DNA of 64,000 bases from Phytoactinopolyspora limicola (GCF_011320225.1 NZ_JAAOEN010000001.1:1094725-1158724); one strand, 5' to 3'. Shown: positions 44,259 to 53,562, counted from the first letter of the stretch. Numbers and translations: made by a program. The notes: generated by a model not told the origin, from the sequence alone.

Positions 44259-45457
44259 GGATCACCGACGTCCGGTGCGTCACCTACGTCGGCGAGCTGA
44301 AGCATCCGGAGCCGTTCTGGACCGACCGGTTGCGCCGGCCGACCGATGTCTATCCCGAGTTCGCCCGCATCGGCGCTGCCGACCTGCGCCGGCTAGGTCC
44401 CGACCGGTACGAGGTACGCAGCACCTTCCTGCACGTCGATACCGACGCCGGAATCACCGGCTCCACCGCGCAGATCTCGGCCGACCAGGCGCACATCATC
44501 CAGGGCACCCTGCGGGAGCTGTTGGTCGGTGCCGACCCGCTGGCCACGGAGCGGATCTGGGACGTGGCCTACCGCTCGTCGATCCATGCTCGTCGTGGTG
44601 CCGGCATGCTGGCGCTGTCCGCGGTGGACTGCGCCCTCTGGGACATCCGCGGCCAGCACTTCGGCGTGCCCGCACACGTGCTCCTGGGTGGCCCCACCCG
44701 CACCGAGGTGCCGATCTACGTGTCGACCCTGGGCACCGGGCTGGGCGAGGCGGACGTGCGGCGCGCGACCCGGGCGGTGGTGGGGGCCGGCGGTTCCGGG
44801 ATCAAATGGTTTCCCCGGGTGGGGCCGCCGGACGGTGCGGCCGGGGTGCGCGCGGTTGCCGAACTCGTGGAGACCGTCCGCGACGAGGGCGGCGAAGACC
44901 TCGACATCATGCTCGACGCGTGGAGCTCGTGGGACGTCATGTTCACCGTCGACGTCGCTCGTGCGGTGCGCGATGCGCGGGTGTGCTGGATCGAGGAGCC
45001 GTTGAACACCGACGACGCCGCTGGGTATCGGCGGCTACGAGACCACCTGGGCGGCGATGTCGCTATAGCCGGCGGAGAACACGAGTACGGGCGGTGGGGT
45101 TTCGCGGCGCTGACCGCCGACGCGGTGTTCGACGTCTACCAGCCCGACCCGCATTGGGCCGGTGGCATCAGCGAGGTCGCCAAGATCGGGACGCTGCTCA
45201 GTGCGGCTGGCGCGGTCATGATCCCGCACGGGCAGTCGATGCAATGTAATGCCGCCCTGGCGTTCTCCTCGTCGCCGGCGTTGACCCCGCGGATGGAGTA
45301 CCTGGACAAGCTCGCGCCGCTGTACCAGCACTTTCTGGCGCACCCTCTTGTACCGACGGGCGGGGTGATCGAGGTGCCCACCCTGCCGGGCCTGGGTATG
45401 GAGCTGGATCCGGACCGGGTGTTGGCGGCCGAACCGTTGGGTGGAGCCGCCGAATGA
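44255..45457 (+). CDS. Enolase-superfamily sugar-acid dehydratase (RhamD-like)
   Basis: 400 residues. An N-terminal capping domain precedes a (beta/alpha)7-beta barrel. Mg2+ ligands are Asp in MLDAWSSWDV, Glu in WIEEPL and Glu in AGGEHEYGRWG; the catalytic His is in IPHGQSMQ. YQPDPHWAGGISEVAKIG is characteristic of L-rhamnonate dehydratase-like members. It probably dehydrates an aldonate or other sugar acid to a 2-keto-3-deoxy acid. Overlaps permease 2 and the next gene by 4 bp. Confidence 0.85.
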   Translation: MRITDVRCVTYVGELKHPEPFWTDRLRRPTDVYPEFARIGAADLRRLGPDRYEVRSTFLHVDTDAGITGSTAQISADQAHIIQGTLRELLVGADPLATERIWDVAYRSSIHARRGAGMLALSAVDCALWDIRGQHFGVPAHVLLGGPTRTEVPIYVSTLGTGLGEADVRRATRAVVGAGGSGIKWFPRVGPPDGAAGVRAVAELVETVRDEGGEDLDIMLDAWSSWDVMFTVDVARAVRDARVCWIEEPLNTDDAAGYRRLRDHLGGDVAIAGGEHEYGRWGFAALTADAVFDVYQPDPHWAGGISEVAKIGTLLSAAGAVMIPHGQSMQCNAALAFSSSPALTPRMEYLDKLAPLYQHFLAHPLVPTGGVIEVPTLPGLGMELDPDRVLAAEPLGGAAE

Positions 45458-46407
45458 GCGTGCCGATCGTCGCCGCGCTCTGGCGTTACGACCCACCCGC
45501 CGTAGCGGCGATGGCGGCGCCCCATCCGGTCGACGTCCGGGTGCCGGGCCGCGGAGTGGCCACCGAAGAGCTGGTCCGGGACGCCGACGTGGTTCTCGCC
45601 GATCCGTCCGGGCTGCGGCCGTTGCCCGCCGACATCATCGCCACGATGGGACGCTGCCGGTTGATCCAGCAACCCGCCGTCGGCGTGGACACCGTAGACG
45701 TCGCCGCGGCCACGGCTCGGGGTATCGCGGTGGCCAACGCCGCCGGGGTCAACAGCCAGGCGGTGGCCGAATGGGTGGTGCTGGCGGCGCTGACGTTGCT
45801 GCGCGGGGCACACCATTCACACACGGCGATGACCAGTGGTGGCTGGCCCGACCCGGAGCCCGGCCGGGAGCTGGGTGCGTCGACCGTTGGTCTGATCGGC
45901 CTGGGCAACGTCGCGCGGACGGTGGCGCGGCTGCTCGACGGGTTCGGGTGCACCGTCGTCGCACACCATCACCGGCCGGCCGTCGACCTGCCAGCCGGAG
46001 TACGGCAGGTACCACTGGACGATCTCCTGCGCCGCAGCGACGTGGTGAGTGTGCATGTGCCGCTCTCGGCGGCGACACGCGGCATGCTCGGGGCTGAGGA
46101 GTTGCAGGCGATGCGGCCGGACGCCATCTTGATCAACAGCAGCCGGGGTGCGGTGGTGGACGAAGCGGCGTTGGTGGCGTGGCTGGAGGCCGGTCCGCGG
46201 CGGCGGGCCGCCCTCGACGTCTTCGCCGTGGAACCACTCGCACCGGACTCGCCGCTCAGACGCAGCCACCAAGTCCTGCTCAGTCCACACGTCGCCGCGC
46301 GTACCGCGCAGGTCCGGGCCCGGCTGCACGAACTGGTCGCGGAGAACCTTCGTCGGGTGTTGTCGGGGCGGGCCATCCTGAACTTAGTCAACGGGCAGGT
46401 GAGGTGA
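45454..46407 (+). CDS. D-isomer-specific 2-hydroxyacid dehydrogenase
   Basis: 317 residues. The Rossmann NAD-binding motif is GLIGLGNVARTVARLLDGFG. Catalytic residues are Arg in INSSRGAVVDEAALV, Glu in DVFAVEPLAP and His in LLSPHVAART. This family includes D-glycerate/hydroxypyruvate and D-lactate dehydrogenases. In this operon it could oxidise D-glycerate released by the GH13_18 enzyme, which is inference. Confidence 0.88.
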   Translation: MSVPIVAALWRYDPPAVAAMAAPHPVDVRVPGRGVATEELVRDADVVLADPSGLRPLPADIIATMGRCRLIQQPAVGVDTVDVAAATARGIAVANAAGVNSQAVAEWVVLAALTLLRGAHHSHTAMTSGGWPDPEPGRELGASTVGLIGLGNVARTVARLLDGFGCTVVAHHHRPAVDLPAGVRQVPLDDLLRRSDVVSVHVPLSAATRGMLGAEELQAMRPDAILINSSRGAVVDEAALVAWLEAGPRRRAALDVFAVEPLAPDSPLRRSHQVLLSPHVAARTAQVRARLHELVAENLRRVLSGRAILNLVNGQVR

Positions 46408-46411
46408 GCCG

Positions 46412-47770
46412 ATGACGACCCTCCGGCTGCATTCGATCGACGTCTTGGCCACCATGGCTGGACCGGAGATCCGGGACGGCGCCGTGTTCATCCGCGACGG
46501 CTGGATCGAGCAGGTCGGCACCTCAACCGAGGTGTCCGGCGTCGCGGACGAGTCGGTCGATCTGTCCGGGCACGTGGTGCTGCCCGGCTTGGTCAACACC
46601 CACCATCACCTGTGGCAGACCCTAGCCCGGGCGGTGCCGGCGGCCCAGGACGCCGAGTTGATCGGCTGGCTGCGGGCGCTCTTCCCGCTCTGGGAGCGGC
46701 TCACTCCGGACGCCATCCGGGTGGCCAGCCGGTTGGGGGCAGCCGAGCTTGCCCTGTCCGGATGTACCACGGTGGCCGATCACCACTACGTGTGGCCGAA
46801 CGGCTGCCGCATCGACGACCTGGTCGAGGGGATCGGGCCGGTGGGCCTGCGGGCGCACCTGACCCGCGGTGCCATCACGCAAGGTAGCGGTCGCAGCGTG
46901 TTGCCGGATCCGCTGACCGAGCAGGACGATGCCGTGCTGGCCGCCGTCGAACACGCCGTCGCGGAGTATCACGACCCCGAGCCCGGTTCGTCGCTGCGAG
47001 TCTGCGCCGGGCCGGCCGCGGTGCTGTCGATGCCGGCCGGTGCATTACGAGAGCTGGCCGATCTGGCCCGTGAACTCGGCATCGGCCTGCACACCCACCT
47101 GGCCGAGACACCGGGCGAGGCGGAACGCTGCCTCGCGGCGACGGGCCGTCGTCCACTGGACCATCTGAGCGCACTCGGATTGGCTGGTCGCGACGTCTGG
47201 TTCGCGCACGCGGTGCACCTGGAGACCGCGGAGATCGCGCGGTTGGCGGAAACCCACACCGGGGTCGCCCACTGCCCGACGTCCAACATGCGGCTCGGGT
47301 CGGGTATCGCTCCGTTGCGTGCGCTGAGCGCCGCCGGGGTCCCGGTAGGACTCGGGGTCGACGGATCGGCGTCCAACGACACCGGGCACCTACTAGCGGA
47401 GGCACGGCAGGCGATGCTGGTCGCGCGGGTAGCCGAGGCACTGGGCCCGGGCGCCGACACTCCCACCTTGCTGGGGGCCCGGGACGTCCTCCGCCTGGCC
47501 ACTCGTGGTGGCGCCGAGGTTCTGGCCCGCGACGACATCGGGTCCATCGAAGCCGGCAAGGCCGCCGACATCGTCGCCGTCGACCTGCGCCGACCAGCGT
47601 TTGCCGGCGTACACGATCCCGTGGCGGCGCTGGTCTTCTGCGCCGTCGCGACCGTCGACCACTCGTGGGTGCAGGGCCGCCGAATCGTCGAGGACGGCCG
47701 GCTGAACACGGTGGACATGGACACACTGTTGACCGAACACCACACCCAGACTCAAGGCCTCATGACATGA
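46412..47770 (+). CDS. Amidohydrolase, 8-oxoguanine/hydroxyatrazine deaminase-like
   Basis: 452 residues. Metal-binding motifs are GLVNTHHHLWQTLAR, THLAETPGEAERC, FAHAVHLETAEIA and GVDGSASNDTGHL. NTHHHLWQT and VDGSASND are the pattern of 8-oxoguanine deaminase and hydroxydechloroatrazine ethylaminohydrolase-type enzymes. It would remove an exocyclic amine from a purine- or triazine-like ring. It starts 4 bp after the dehydrogenase stop, with GAGGTGAGC upstream. Only distantly like the first amidohydrolase. Confidence 0.87.
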   Translation: MTTLRLHSIDVLATMAGPEIRDGAVFIRDGWIEQVGTSTEVSGVADESVDLSGHVVLPGLVNTHHHLWQTLARAVPAAQDAELIGWLRALFPLWERLTPDAIRVASRLGAAELALSGCTTVADHHYVWPNGCRIDDLVEGIGPVGLRAHLTRGAITQGSGRSVLPDPLTEQDDAVLAAVEHAVAEYHDPEPGSSLRVCAGPAAVLSMPAGALRELADLARELGIGLHTHLAETPGEAERCLAATGRRPLDHLSALGLAGRDVWFAHAVHLETAEIARLAETHTGVAHCPTSNMRLGSGIAPLRALSAAGVPVGLGVDGSASNDTGHLLAEARQAMLVARVAEALGPGADTPTLLGARDVLRLATRGGAEVLARDDIGSIEAGKAADIVAVDLRRPAFAGVHDPVAALVFCAVATVDHSWVQGRRIVEDGRLNTVDMDTLLTEHHTQTQGLMT

Positions 47771-49455
47771 CCACGGCGACGGACCGCGTTCGTTCCCTGC
47801 TGACCTACATCTACGACGAGCAAGCGGCCGACGAACTTGGCCACCGCATCGAGCAACGTCACCCGCCGGCCGCAGGTGCTCCCGGCCGGCGCCGCTTCAC
47901 CAGCGCGGACGCCGTGCTCATCAGCTACGCCGACACCGTCCGCGACGATGCCGGGGCCCCGCCGCTGCGGACCCTCGGGAAGATCGTCGCCGAGCACGCG
48001 GACGAGTACACCCATCTGCACCTGTTGCCGTTCTTCCCCGCGTCGGGGGACGGCGGTTTCTCCATCGTGGACTTCACCTCAGTAGACCCGGCGCACGGAT
48101 CCTGGGACGACATCTCCGCGCTGGGTGCACGCCGGCGCCTGATGGTCGACCTCGTGCTCAACCACGTGTCGTCGGCCTCTGATTGGTTCCAGAGTTTTCT
48201 CGCCGGGGATTCCCGATATTCGGAGTGGTTCCACACCGTCGATCCCGGCACTGATCTACGCGCCGTTTTCCGGCCGCGCACCCATCCCCTACTGACTCGA
48301 TACGACACCGCCGACGGACCGGCACACGTATGGACGACGTTCTCGCCCGATCAAGTGGACCTGAACTTCTCGGAACCCGCGGTGCTGGAGACCGTCCTGG
48401 ACGTGCTGGCCGGCTACGTGGCCCACGGCGCCCGGGTGATCCGTCTCGATGCGGTTGGTTTCGCCTGGAAGGAACTCGGCACACCTTGCCTGCACCATCC
48501 CAAGACACACGCCATCGTCCAGCTGATCCGGGCCTTCCTGGACCGGATCGCACCCGACGCCCAGATCGTGACCGAGACCAACGTGCCGCACGAGGACAAC
48601 ATCTCCTACTTCGGCGACGGTCACGGCGAGGCACAGATGGTGTACAACTTCTCGCTGCCACCGCTGGTGGTGGATGCGTTCGCCCGCGGCAGCGCGGCAG
48701 ACCTATCCGCGTGGGCAGCCACACTCGCCACATCCGGAGAGACGACGTTCTTCAACTTCCTCGCGTCGCACGACGGAATCGGCATGACCCCGGCCTATCC
48801 CATCCTGGGCCCCGAGCGGGTCAAGGAGTTGGCCCGGAGAGCCCGGGACCGCGGCGGCGACTGGTCCGGCCGGACCACGAGCGACGGATCGACGGTGCCG
48901 TACGAGCTCAACATCGGACTGGTCGACATCCTCGCCGGTGGTGCTGCCGATCCTGTCCCTGAGCTGGCCCAGCGGCTGCTGGCGGCGGCGTCGATCCAGT
49001 TCGCACTGCAAGGTGTGCCGGGGGTGTACATCCACAGCCACCTCGGGTCCAGATCGTGGCTGGCCGGCCCGGAACGGACCGGTGAGAAGCGGTCGATCAA
49101 TCGGGAGCGGCTGTCGCTCGGACCGTTGCGCACCGAACTCGGTGATCCCGACGGCTTGCGGGCCCGCGTCGTCGCTGGACACCGCCGCCTCCTGCGGGCC
49201 CGTCGAGCCAACGACGCGTTCGACCCCTACACGCCCCATCACGTCGAGCCGCTGGACCCACGGGTGTTCTCCGTGATCCGGCGGCACCGCGGCAGTGAGG
49301 TCTGGTGCGTCACCAATGTCTCCGATCAGGTGGTCGCCCTTGACCCCCCACCGCGTTGGGCAGCCCGGGTGGACGTCTTCTCCGGCCGGCAGGAGAACGG
49401 GCCGCTGAAGCTCGGCGCCCACACGTACCGGTGGTTCCAGCCCGCCGCCGAGTAG
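47767..49455 (+). CDS. GH13_18 glycoside phosphorylase (sucrose/glucosylglycerate phosphorylase type)
   Basis: 562 residues. Alpha-amylase-fold regions: LVLNHVS (region I), VIRLDAVGFAWKELGT with the nucleophile Asp (region II), ETNVPHEDNISYFGDG with the acid/base Glu (region III) and NFLASHDGIG (region IV). The wording around regions II and III is nearer the glucosylglycerate-phosphorylase group (E. coli YcjM-like) than classical sucrose phosphorylase. It would cleave an alpha-glucoside with phosphate to glucose 1-phosphate. ATG at 47767 overlaps the deaminase stop. Last gene of the operon. Confidence 0.85.
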   Translation: MTTATDRVRSLLTYIYDEQAADELGHRIEQRHPPAAGAPGRRRFTSADAVLISYADTVRDDAGAPPLRTLGKIVAEHADEYTHLHLLPFFPASGDGGFSIVDFTSVDPAHGSWDDISALGARRRLMVDLVLNHVSSASDWFQSFLAGDSRYSEWFHTVDPGTDLRAVFRPRTHPLLTRYDTADGPAHVWTTFSPDQVDLNFSEPAVLETVLDVLAGYVAHGARVIRLDAVGFAWKELGTPCLHHPKTHAIVQLIRAFLDRIAPDAQIVTETNVPHEDNISYFGDGHGEAQMVYNFSLPPLVVDAFARGSAADLSAWAATLATSGETTFFNFLASHDGIGMTPAYPILGPERVKELARRARDRGGDWSGRTTSDGSTVPYELNIGLVDILAGGAADPVPELAQRLLAAASIQFALQGVPGVYIHSHLGSRSWLAGPERTGEKRSINRERLSLGPLRTELGDPDGLRARVVAGHRRLLRARRANDAFDPYTPHHVEPLDPRVFSVIRRHRGSEVWCVTNVSDQVVALDPPPRWAARVDVFSGRQENGPLKLGAHTYRWFQPAAE

Positions 49456-49545
49456 CGTGATCGTTGTGCCGCACGTCAGCAATTCATGGTATGAACCAAC
49501 GTGTTTGATGGACACTCGAAAGAGACCGCCCGACGAGTAGGAACC

Positions 49546-49845
49546 ATGACGGACCACCAGTCTTCCGGCGACGATCGCGGCATCGAGCCGGCCGACATCA
49601 CGGCGACGCAGCTGGCTGCGCTGGCTCTGGTGCGCCTGTGCATCCGGGACGAGCCGGCTCACCTCTCCGTCGACCTGCTGACCGACGACGATGGATCCAT
49701 CGACATCGGGGTTATCCAGGAGTTGGTCAATCTCGCGGCCAACCTGGTTCACACCCTCTCCGACATCTCTGGCACCGAATCAGAGGAGATCCTCGACGGA
49801 CTTGTCCGGGGTGCGGTCTCCGACGCCGGTGGTGAGCAGCGGTGA
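49546..49845 (+). CDS. Small acidic protein of unknown function, tandem copy 1
   Basis: 99 residues: MTDHQSSGDDRGIEP, then TQLAALALVRLCIRDEPAHL, a Asp-rich loop and an amphipathic helix ending in EEILDGLVRGA. No membrane segment, no known motif. It overlaps its paralogue by 4 bp. ATG at 49546 has AGGA 5 bp upstream and aligns with the start of copy 2. Confidence 0.65.
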   Translation: MTDHQSSGDDRGIEPADITATQLAALALVRLCIRDEPAHLSVDLLTDDDGSIDIGVIQELVNLAANLVHTLSDISGTESEEILDGLVRGAVSDAGGEQR

Positions 49846-50141
49846 CCGACCACCAGCCGTCGGGCGACGACCGCGGGATCGAGCGCGAGACCGACGTCAC
49901 TGCTGCTCAACTCGCCGCTCTGGCGCTCGTCCGACTGTGTATTCGCGACGAGCCCGCGCAGTTGTCCATCGACCTGCTGACCAACGACCACGGCGGCGTC
50001 GACGTGCACGTGGTGCAAGAGCTGGTGTTCCTCACCGCTGACCTCACCCGCGCCGTCGCCACGACGTCGGGGGTCGACGTCGAAGAGATGCTCGACGAAC
50101 TCGTGGGATACGTGGTCACCGAAGGCGGAGAGACCGAGTAG
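49842..50141 (+). CDS. Small acidic protein of unknown function, tandem copy 2
   Basis: 99 residues, exactly the same length as copy 1 and clearly homologous: GDDRGIE, AQLAALALVRLCIRDEPAQL, SIDLLTND and VVQELVFL. GTG start overlapping copy 1 by 4 bp. The N-terminal half is strongly conserved between the copies, the C-terminal half less so. Function unknown; neither is similar to an antitoxin or methyltransferase that I recognise. Confidence 0.65.
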   Translation: MTDHQPSGDDRGIERETDVTAAQLAALALVRLCIRDEPAQLSIDLLTNDHGGVDVHVVQELVFLTADLTRAVATTSGVDVEEMLDELVGYVVTEGGETE

Positions 50142-50177
50142 CCATCGCTGGCACAACTCGCCGCAGGTCTGGGCCGG

Positions 50178-51333
50178 TCAGGACGCCGCGCCGCCGAACA
50201 AGAACGGAGCCGTGCGGGGGCCGGCCTGGTCGAAGAAACCGTGCACTCTCCGCTCGTCGAACGGGATGCCCATCCGGGCCGCCTCCTTGGCGGCCGCCTC
50301 CACGACGTCGAGCTGGTCGAACGGCAGCTTGAACAGCTCGATCCGGGAGAGGATCCGTTTGTTGATCGGCCGTTTCGCATCCCAGAACACCAGCGACTGG
50401 ATCAGATCGGTGCTGGCCCGGCTGGTGCGGATCGCCCACGTCAGGGCGGCTTCGGTGGCGTCGTCGAACGGCAGGAAGTAGCAGGTGTCGTCGAGCACCA
50501 CCGGGTGCTCCGCGATCGGTGCGACCAGCCGGAAGGCCGGCTCTTTGTGCAGGCCCGAGATGGCGACCTTGTAGGGCGTGTAGGTATAGCTGCCGTGGCC
50601 GAACACGGAGAAACGTGGGCGGTTGCGGTAGATCGAGGACTTCCGTGCGTCGAGCACTGTCGCATGGGAGTGGAGATAGCGCCAGAGGTGCCGTCTCCGT
50701 CGCGCACGAGTTGGTAGCGGTCGACGTCAGACACCAGCCGGCCGTCCACGATGCCGAAACGTGGAGCCGTCGCCGACGGCGGATTCAGATCGTCATGGAC
50801 GAACGTGGTGTACTCCGTCGTCCCCGCAGGGTCCACGCGAACGACGAACCAGCACGCGTCGACGCCTGCATCGAACCACTTCTTCGCGTCGATCCGGTGG
50901 AGCGACGACCCGGTGATGGCGAAACCGGCGGAGCCGAGAATAGCGTCGAGCCCGCGGGCCTGCTTGAAGTTCTCCTTGTGTGGCACATTGTTCGAGTTCA
51001 TCCGGCGTAGTTCGGCCGATGTCACCCAGTGGATTTCCGACGACGAATAGTTCACCTTCCGTCGTCCACGCGAGGTCGTTGGACAGGTTCATCCGGAAGA
51101 TGTTGGGGTTCAGCACCGTGCCGTGTGCGGACGCAGCCGCCGCATGGTCGGGTTGCAGTTCGATGCCCAGCCGCTCTGAACGTGGTGCGATCTCGGCGCT
51201 AGCCTTGAGAAACGACCCCTGACCGCACGTGGGTTCCAGGATGCGGGCATCCGGCGGCACGTCGAGCAACTCCGGGGCATCGACGAGCCAACGGAAGCGG
51301 AGTCTGGAAGTCGCCGAACTCGTTGTTAGGCAC
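50178..51333 (-). pseudogene. Type II adenine-specific DNA methyltransferase, frameshifted
   Basis: Four pieces in changing frames read as one protein. From GTG 51333: NNEFGDFQTPLPLARR. Then, in the frame ending at 51407, LEPTCGQGSFLKASAE (SAM-binding motif I) to GELFVVGNP. Then, in the 51055 frame, HWVTSAELRRMNSNNVPHKE to RYQLVRDGDG. Then, in the 50657 frame, LWRYLHSHATVLDARKSSIY to the stop at 50178. The frame changes fall near 51270, 51035 (inside the catalytic NPPW motif) and 50690. It overlaps the endonuclease stop by 8 bp. Inactivation or sequencing errors are both possible. Confidence 0.8.
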
Positions 51334-52021
51334 GCAGATCGAGCACCTCGGACGCGAAATTCCCAGCGTCGGCGACCCCTATCGCACGGCCGTACTGGAG
51401 CCTCCACTGCAGAGCGTTCGAGATGGTCAGGACGCCCTGCTTGGGGACGTCGTCGATCAACTGCTCAGCCAACCGGCGGCGACCAGCCTCGTCCAGCGGC
51501 ACGTTCTTGTCTTGGAGCAACGCGTCGAGATCCTCGATGACGGCCTCCCGCCCACCCGGATCCTGGGGCAGTTGCATGACGAGATCGCGAATCAGCCTGG
51601 TGAGGGTATGGTCGCCCGTCCTGGCCTGGTCGATATAGATGACATGCTGGATATCGAGGTATGCCACCTCTTTGGTCGGCTCGTCTCGTTTGACGTAGAC
51701 AACCACCAGCAGGTTGTAGCCCAGGCCATAGATCTTCTGCGTAGCCGACCGGAACGGACACGACGACTGTGGTTGGCGCAGCGAGGTGACCTTCAGATCG
51801 AGGTTCAAGGAAGGAAAGTCGAGCCCATTCGCCGCGTTCCCGGCCTCGAGCTCGAACCGCTCGATCAGGTACTCCTTGAACAGGGCCTCGACCTTCGTCC
51901 CGACCGCCTTGTCGTCGGTGACCGCGTACAGCTCGGGTAGGGGAGTAGCCGCCAGCCCGTCGGCGAACTCCGTCGCTGCCTGATGGAAAAGCTCCAGAGT
52001 CAGAACAGGCAACGAGGGCAT
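51326..52021 (-). CDS. Type II restriction endonuclease (putative)
   Basis: 231 residues, intact. A PD-(D/E)xK-type core fits GLDFPSLNLDLKVTSLRQPQ, with acidic residues upstream (KVEALFKEYLIERFELEAG) and a strand KIYGLGYNLLVVVYVKRDE after it. It precedes and overlaps an adenine methyltransferase gene, the usual R-M arrangement. The specificity cannot be told. If active, it would need a protecting methylase, and the one next to it is broken. Confidence 0.65.
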   Translation of the reverse strand: MPSLPVLTLELFHQAATEFADGLAATPLPELYAVTDDKAVGTKVEALFKEYLIERFELEAGNAANGLDFPSLNLDLKVTSLRQPQSSCPFRSATQKIYGLGYNLLVVVYVKRDEPTKEVAYLDIQHVIYIDQARTGDHTLTRLIRDLVMQLPQDPGGREAVIEDLDALLQDKNVPLDEAGRRRLAEQLIDDVPKQGVLTISNALQWRLQYGRAIGVADAGNFASEVLDLRA

Positions 52022-52253
52022 AGGAGTGTCGCTCCATCGATCGGCCGCACGGTCGTCACCTGGTTACTGTAGCCGCACCAGCCGGGCCTGCCATGGCGCC
52101 ACGGCCTGCACATCGTGAGCGGATACGGCGGTTTGTGCTGTCGCCTCCGCGCTCTGGTGCTCCGGCGGACCAACAACAAGCGATGAGCCTCTGTTCGTCG
52201 TCGGTCCGCATCGACGACCGGCATAAGTGTGTCTCGTTGGGCAGCAGCCGGCC

Positions 52254-52313
52254 TGGTGCGGTGAGTGCTCGCTCGATCGAGCCGGATAGCGGCTTCCAGC
52301 GAGCGTTCAGCGC
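52254..52313. repeat. Dispersed element downstream of tRNA-Pro (copy A)
   Basis: Shares TGGTGCGGTGAGT, GATAGCGG, TTCCA and AGCGTTCAGCGC in order with 62514-62572. On the minus strand both copies can be read as GALNARWKPLSG. Copy A can fold with GCTCGCT (52267-) pairing to AGCGAGC (52299-). Confidence 0.65.
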
Positions 52314-52394
52314 ACCAGGCCCGCCGACCCTCGACCCGACCAAGATCTACCAGCGCACCGGACGCCCACCCGGCCCACAACCCAAAACACAGAA

Positions 52395-52424
52395 AGCCGG
52401 ACCTACAAAATCGTAGGTCCGGCT
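52395..52424 (-). terminator. Terminator of tRNA-Pro
   Basis: Perfect 12-bp arms AGCCGGACCTAC (52395-52406) and GTAGGTCCGGCT (52413-52424), loop 6 nt, followed on the minus strand by the T-rich TTTCTGTGTTTTGGG. It begins 29 bp after the tRNA 3' end. Confidence 0.8.
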
Positions 52425-52451
52425 GTCCGCGATGTCCTGAGACATCACAGT

Positions 52452-52526
<75 letters not shown>

Positions 52527-52601
52527 AAGTCGCCGAGTCAGCATATCGGAGATCCGCGCCAGACCCGAAATCGGCTGGTCGCTAGTGTGCCGGGCGGCGC
52601 A

Positions 52602-53534
52602 CTAGGGTGCGGCGACGAGGGTCAGCAGGGTTGCCTCGGGTGGGCAGGCGAACCGCACCGGGGTGTACGGCGAGGTGCCTAGTCCGGCCGAGACGTGCAT
52701 CCAGGCGGCGCCAGGACCGCCCTCGGCGGGATGCCGGGATACACCCTTGACCCGGGCCGGTTCGAGGTCGCAGTTGGTCACTAGCGCGCCGTAACCGGGG
52801 ACACACAGCTGTCCGCCGTGGGTATGGCCGGCGAGCAGCAACTGGCAGCCGTCGCCCGCCATTGCGTCGAGTACCCGAAGATACGGCGCGTGGGTGACAC
52901 CGACGGTGAGGTCGGCTTCCGGACTGGCCGGGCCGGCGACGCGGTCGTAGCGGTCCCGGCCGAGGTGTGGGTCGTCGACGCCGACGAAGTCGAGGCGGAG
53001 GTCGCCAAGATCGACCGTGCCGCGCGTATTGGTCAGGTCGAGCCAGCCGGCGGTGCTGAACCCCTCTTGCAGGTCGGCCCAGGGAAGGTTGGGCTGGTGC
53101 ACGCGGGCCTTGCCGCGGGTCGGCAGCAGATACGCGGCCGGGTTCTTGGGCTGCGGCTTGTAATAGTCGTTGGAGCCGAAGACGAACACTCCGGGAGTCG
53201 AGAGCAGCGGCTCGAAGGCGTCGAGCACTGCCGGGACGGCATCGGAATGTGCGAGGTTGTCGCCGGTGTCGACAACGATGTCGGGCTGGAGGGCGGCTAA
53301 GCCGCGAACCCACTCGATCTTGCCGCGCTGCTTGGGAGTCAGGTGCAGATCGGACACATGCAACACTCGGATCGGCCGGGTCCCAGACGGCAGAACCGGC
53401 ACCTCGAACCGTCGGAGGCGGAATGACCGCACCTCATAGCCGGCCGCATAGACCAGGCCACCCAGGGCTAGGCCAGTCAGGCCGAGCGTCATCTTCTTGG
53501 CAAACACCAGCCAAGCGTCCCACACGCGCATCAT
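52602..53534 (-). CDS. Membrane-anchored metallophosphoesterase (YaeI-like)
   Basis: About 310 residues. An N-terminal membrane helix (MTLGLTGLALGGLVYAAGYE) anchors a calcineurin-like domain with metal motifs HVSDLHL, VDTGDNLAH, GSNDYY and LLAGHTHGGQL. The family cleaves phosphodiesters or lipid phosphates. Start uncertain: ATG 53534 or 53531, or a leaderless GTG at 53525. Divergent from the MFS exporter with under 40 bp between starts. Confidence 0.85.
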   Translation of the reverse strand: MMRVWDAWLVFAKKMTLGLTGLALGGLVYAAGYEVRSFRLRRFEVPVLPSGTRPIRVLHVSDLHLTPKQRGKIEWVRGLAALQPDIVVDTGDNLAHSDAVPAVLDAFEPLLSTPGVFVFGSNDYYKPQPKNPAAYLLPTRGKARVHQPNLPWADLQEGFSTAGWLDLTNTRGTVDLGDLRLDFVGVDDPHLGRDRYDRVAGPASPEADLTVGVTHAPYLRVLDAMAGDGCQLLLAGHTHGGQLCVPGYGALVTNCDLEPARVKGVSRHPAEGGPGAAWMHVSAGLGTSPYTPVRFACPPEATLLTLVAAP

Positions 53535-53562
53535 ACGCGTGCACGTTGCCAGGGCATTCGCC

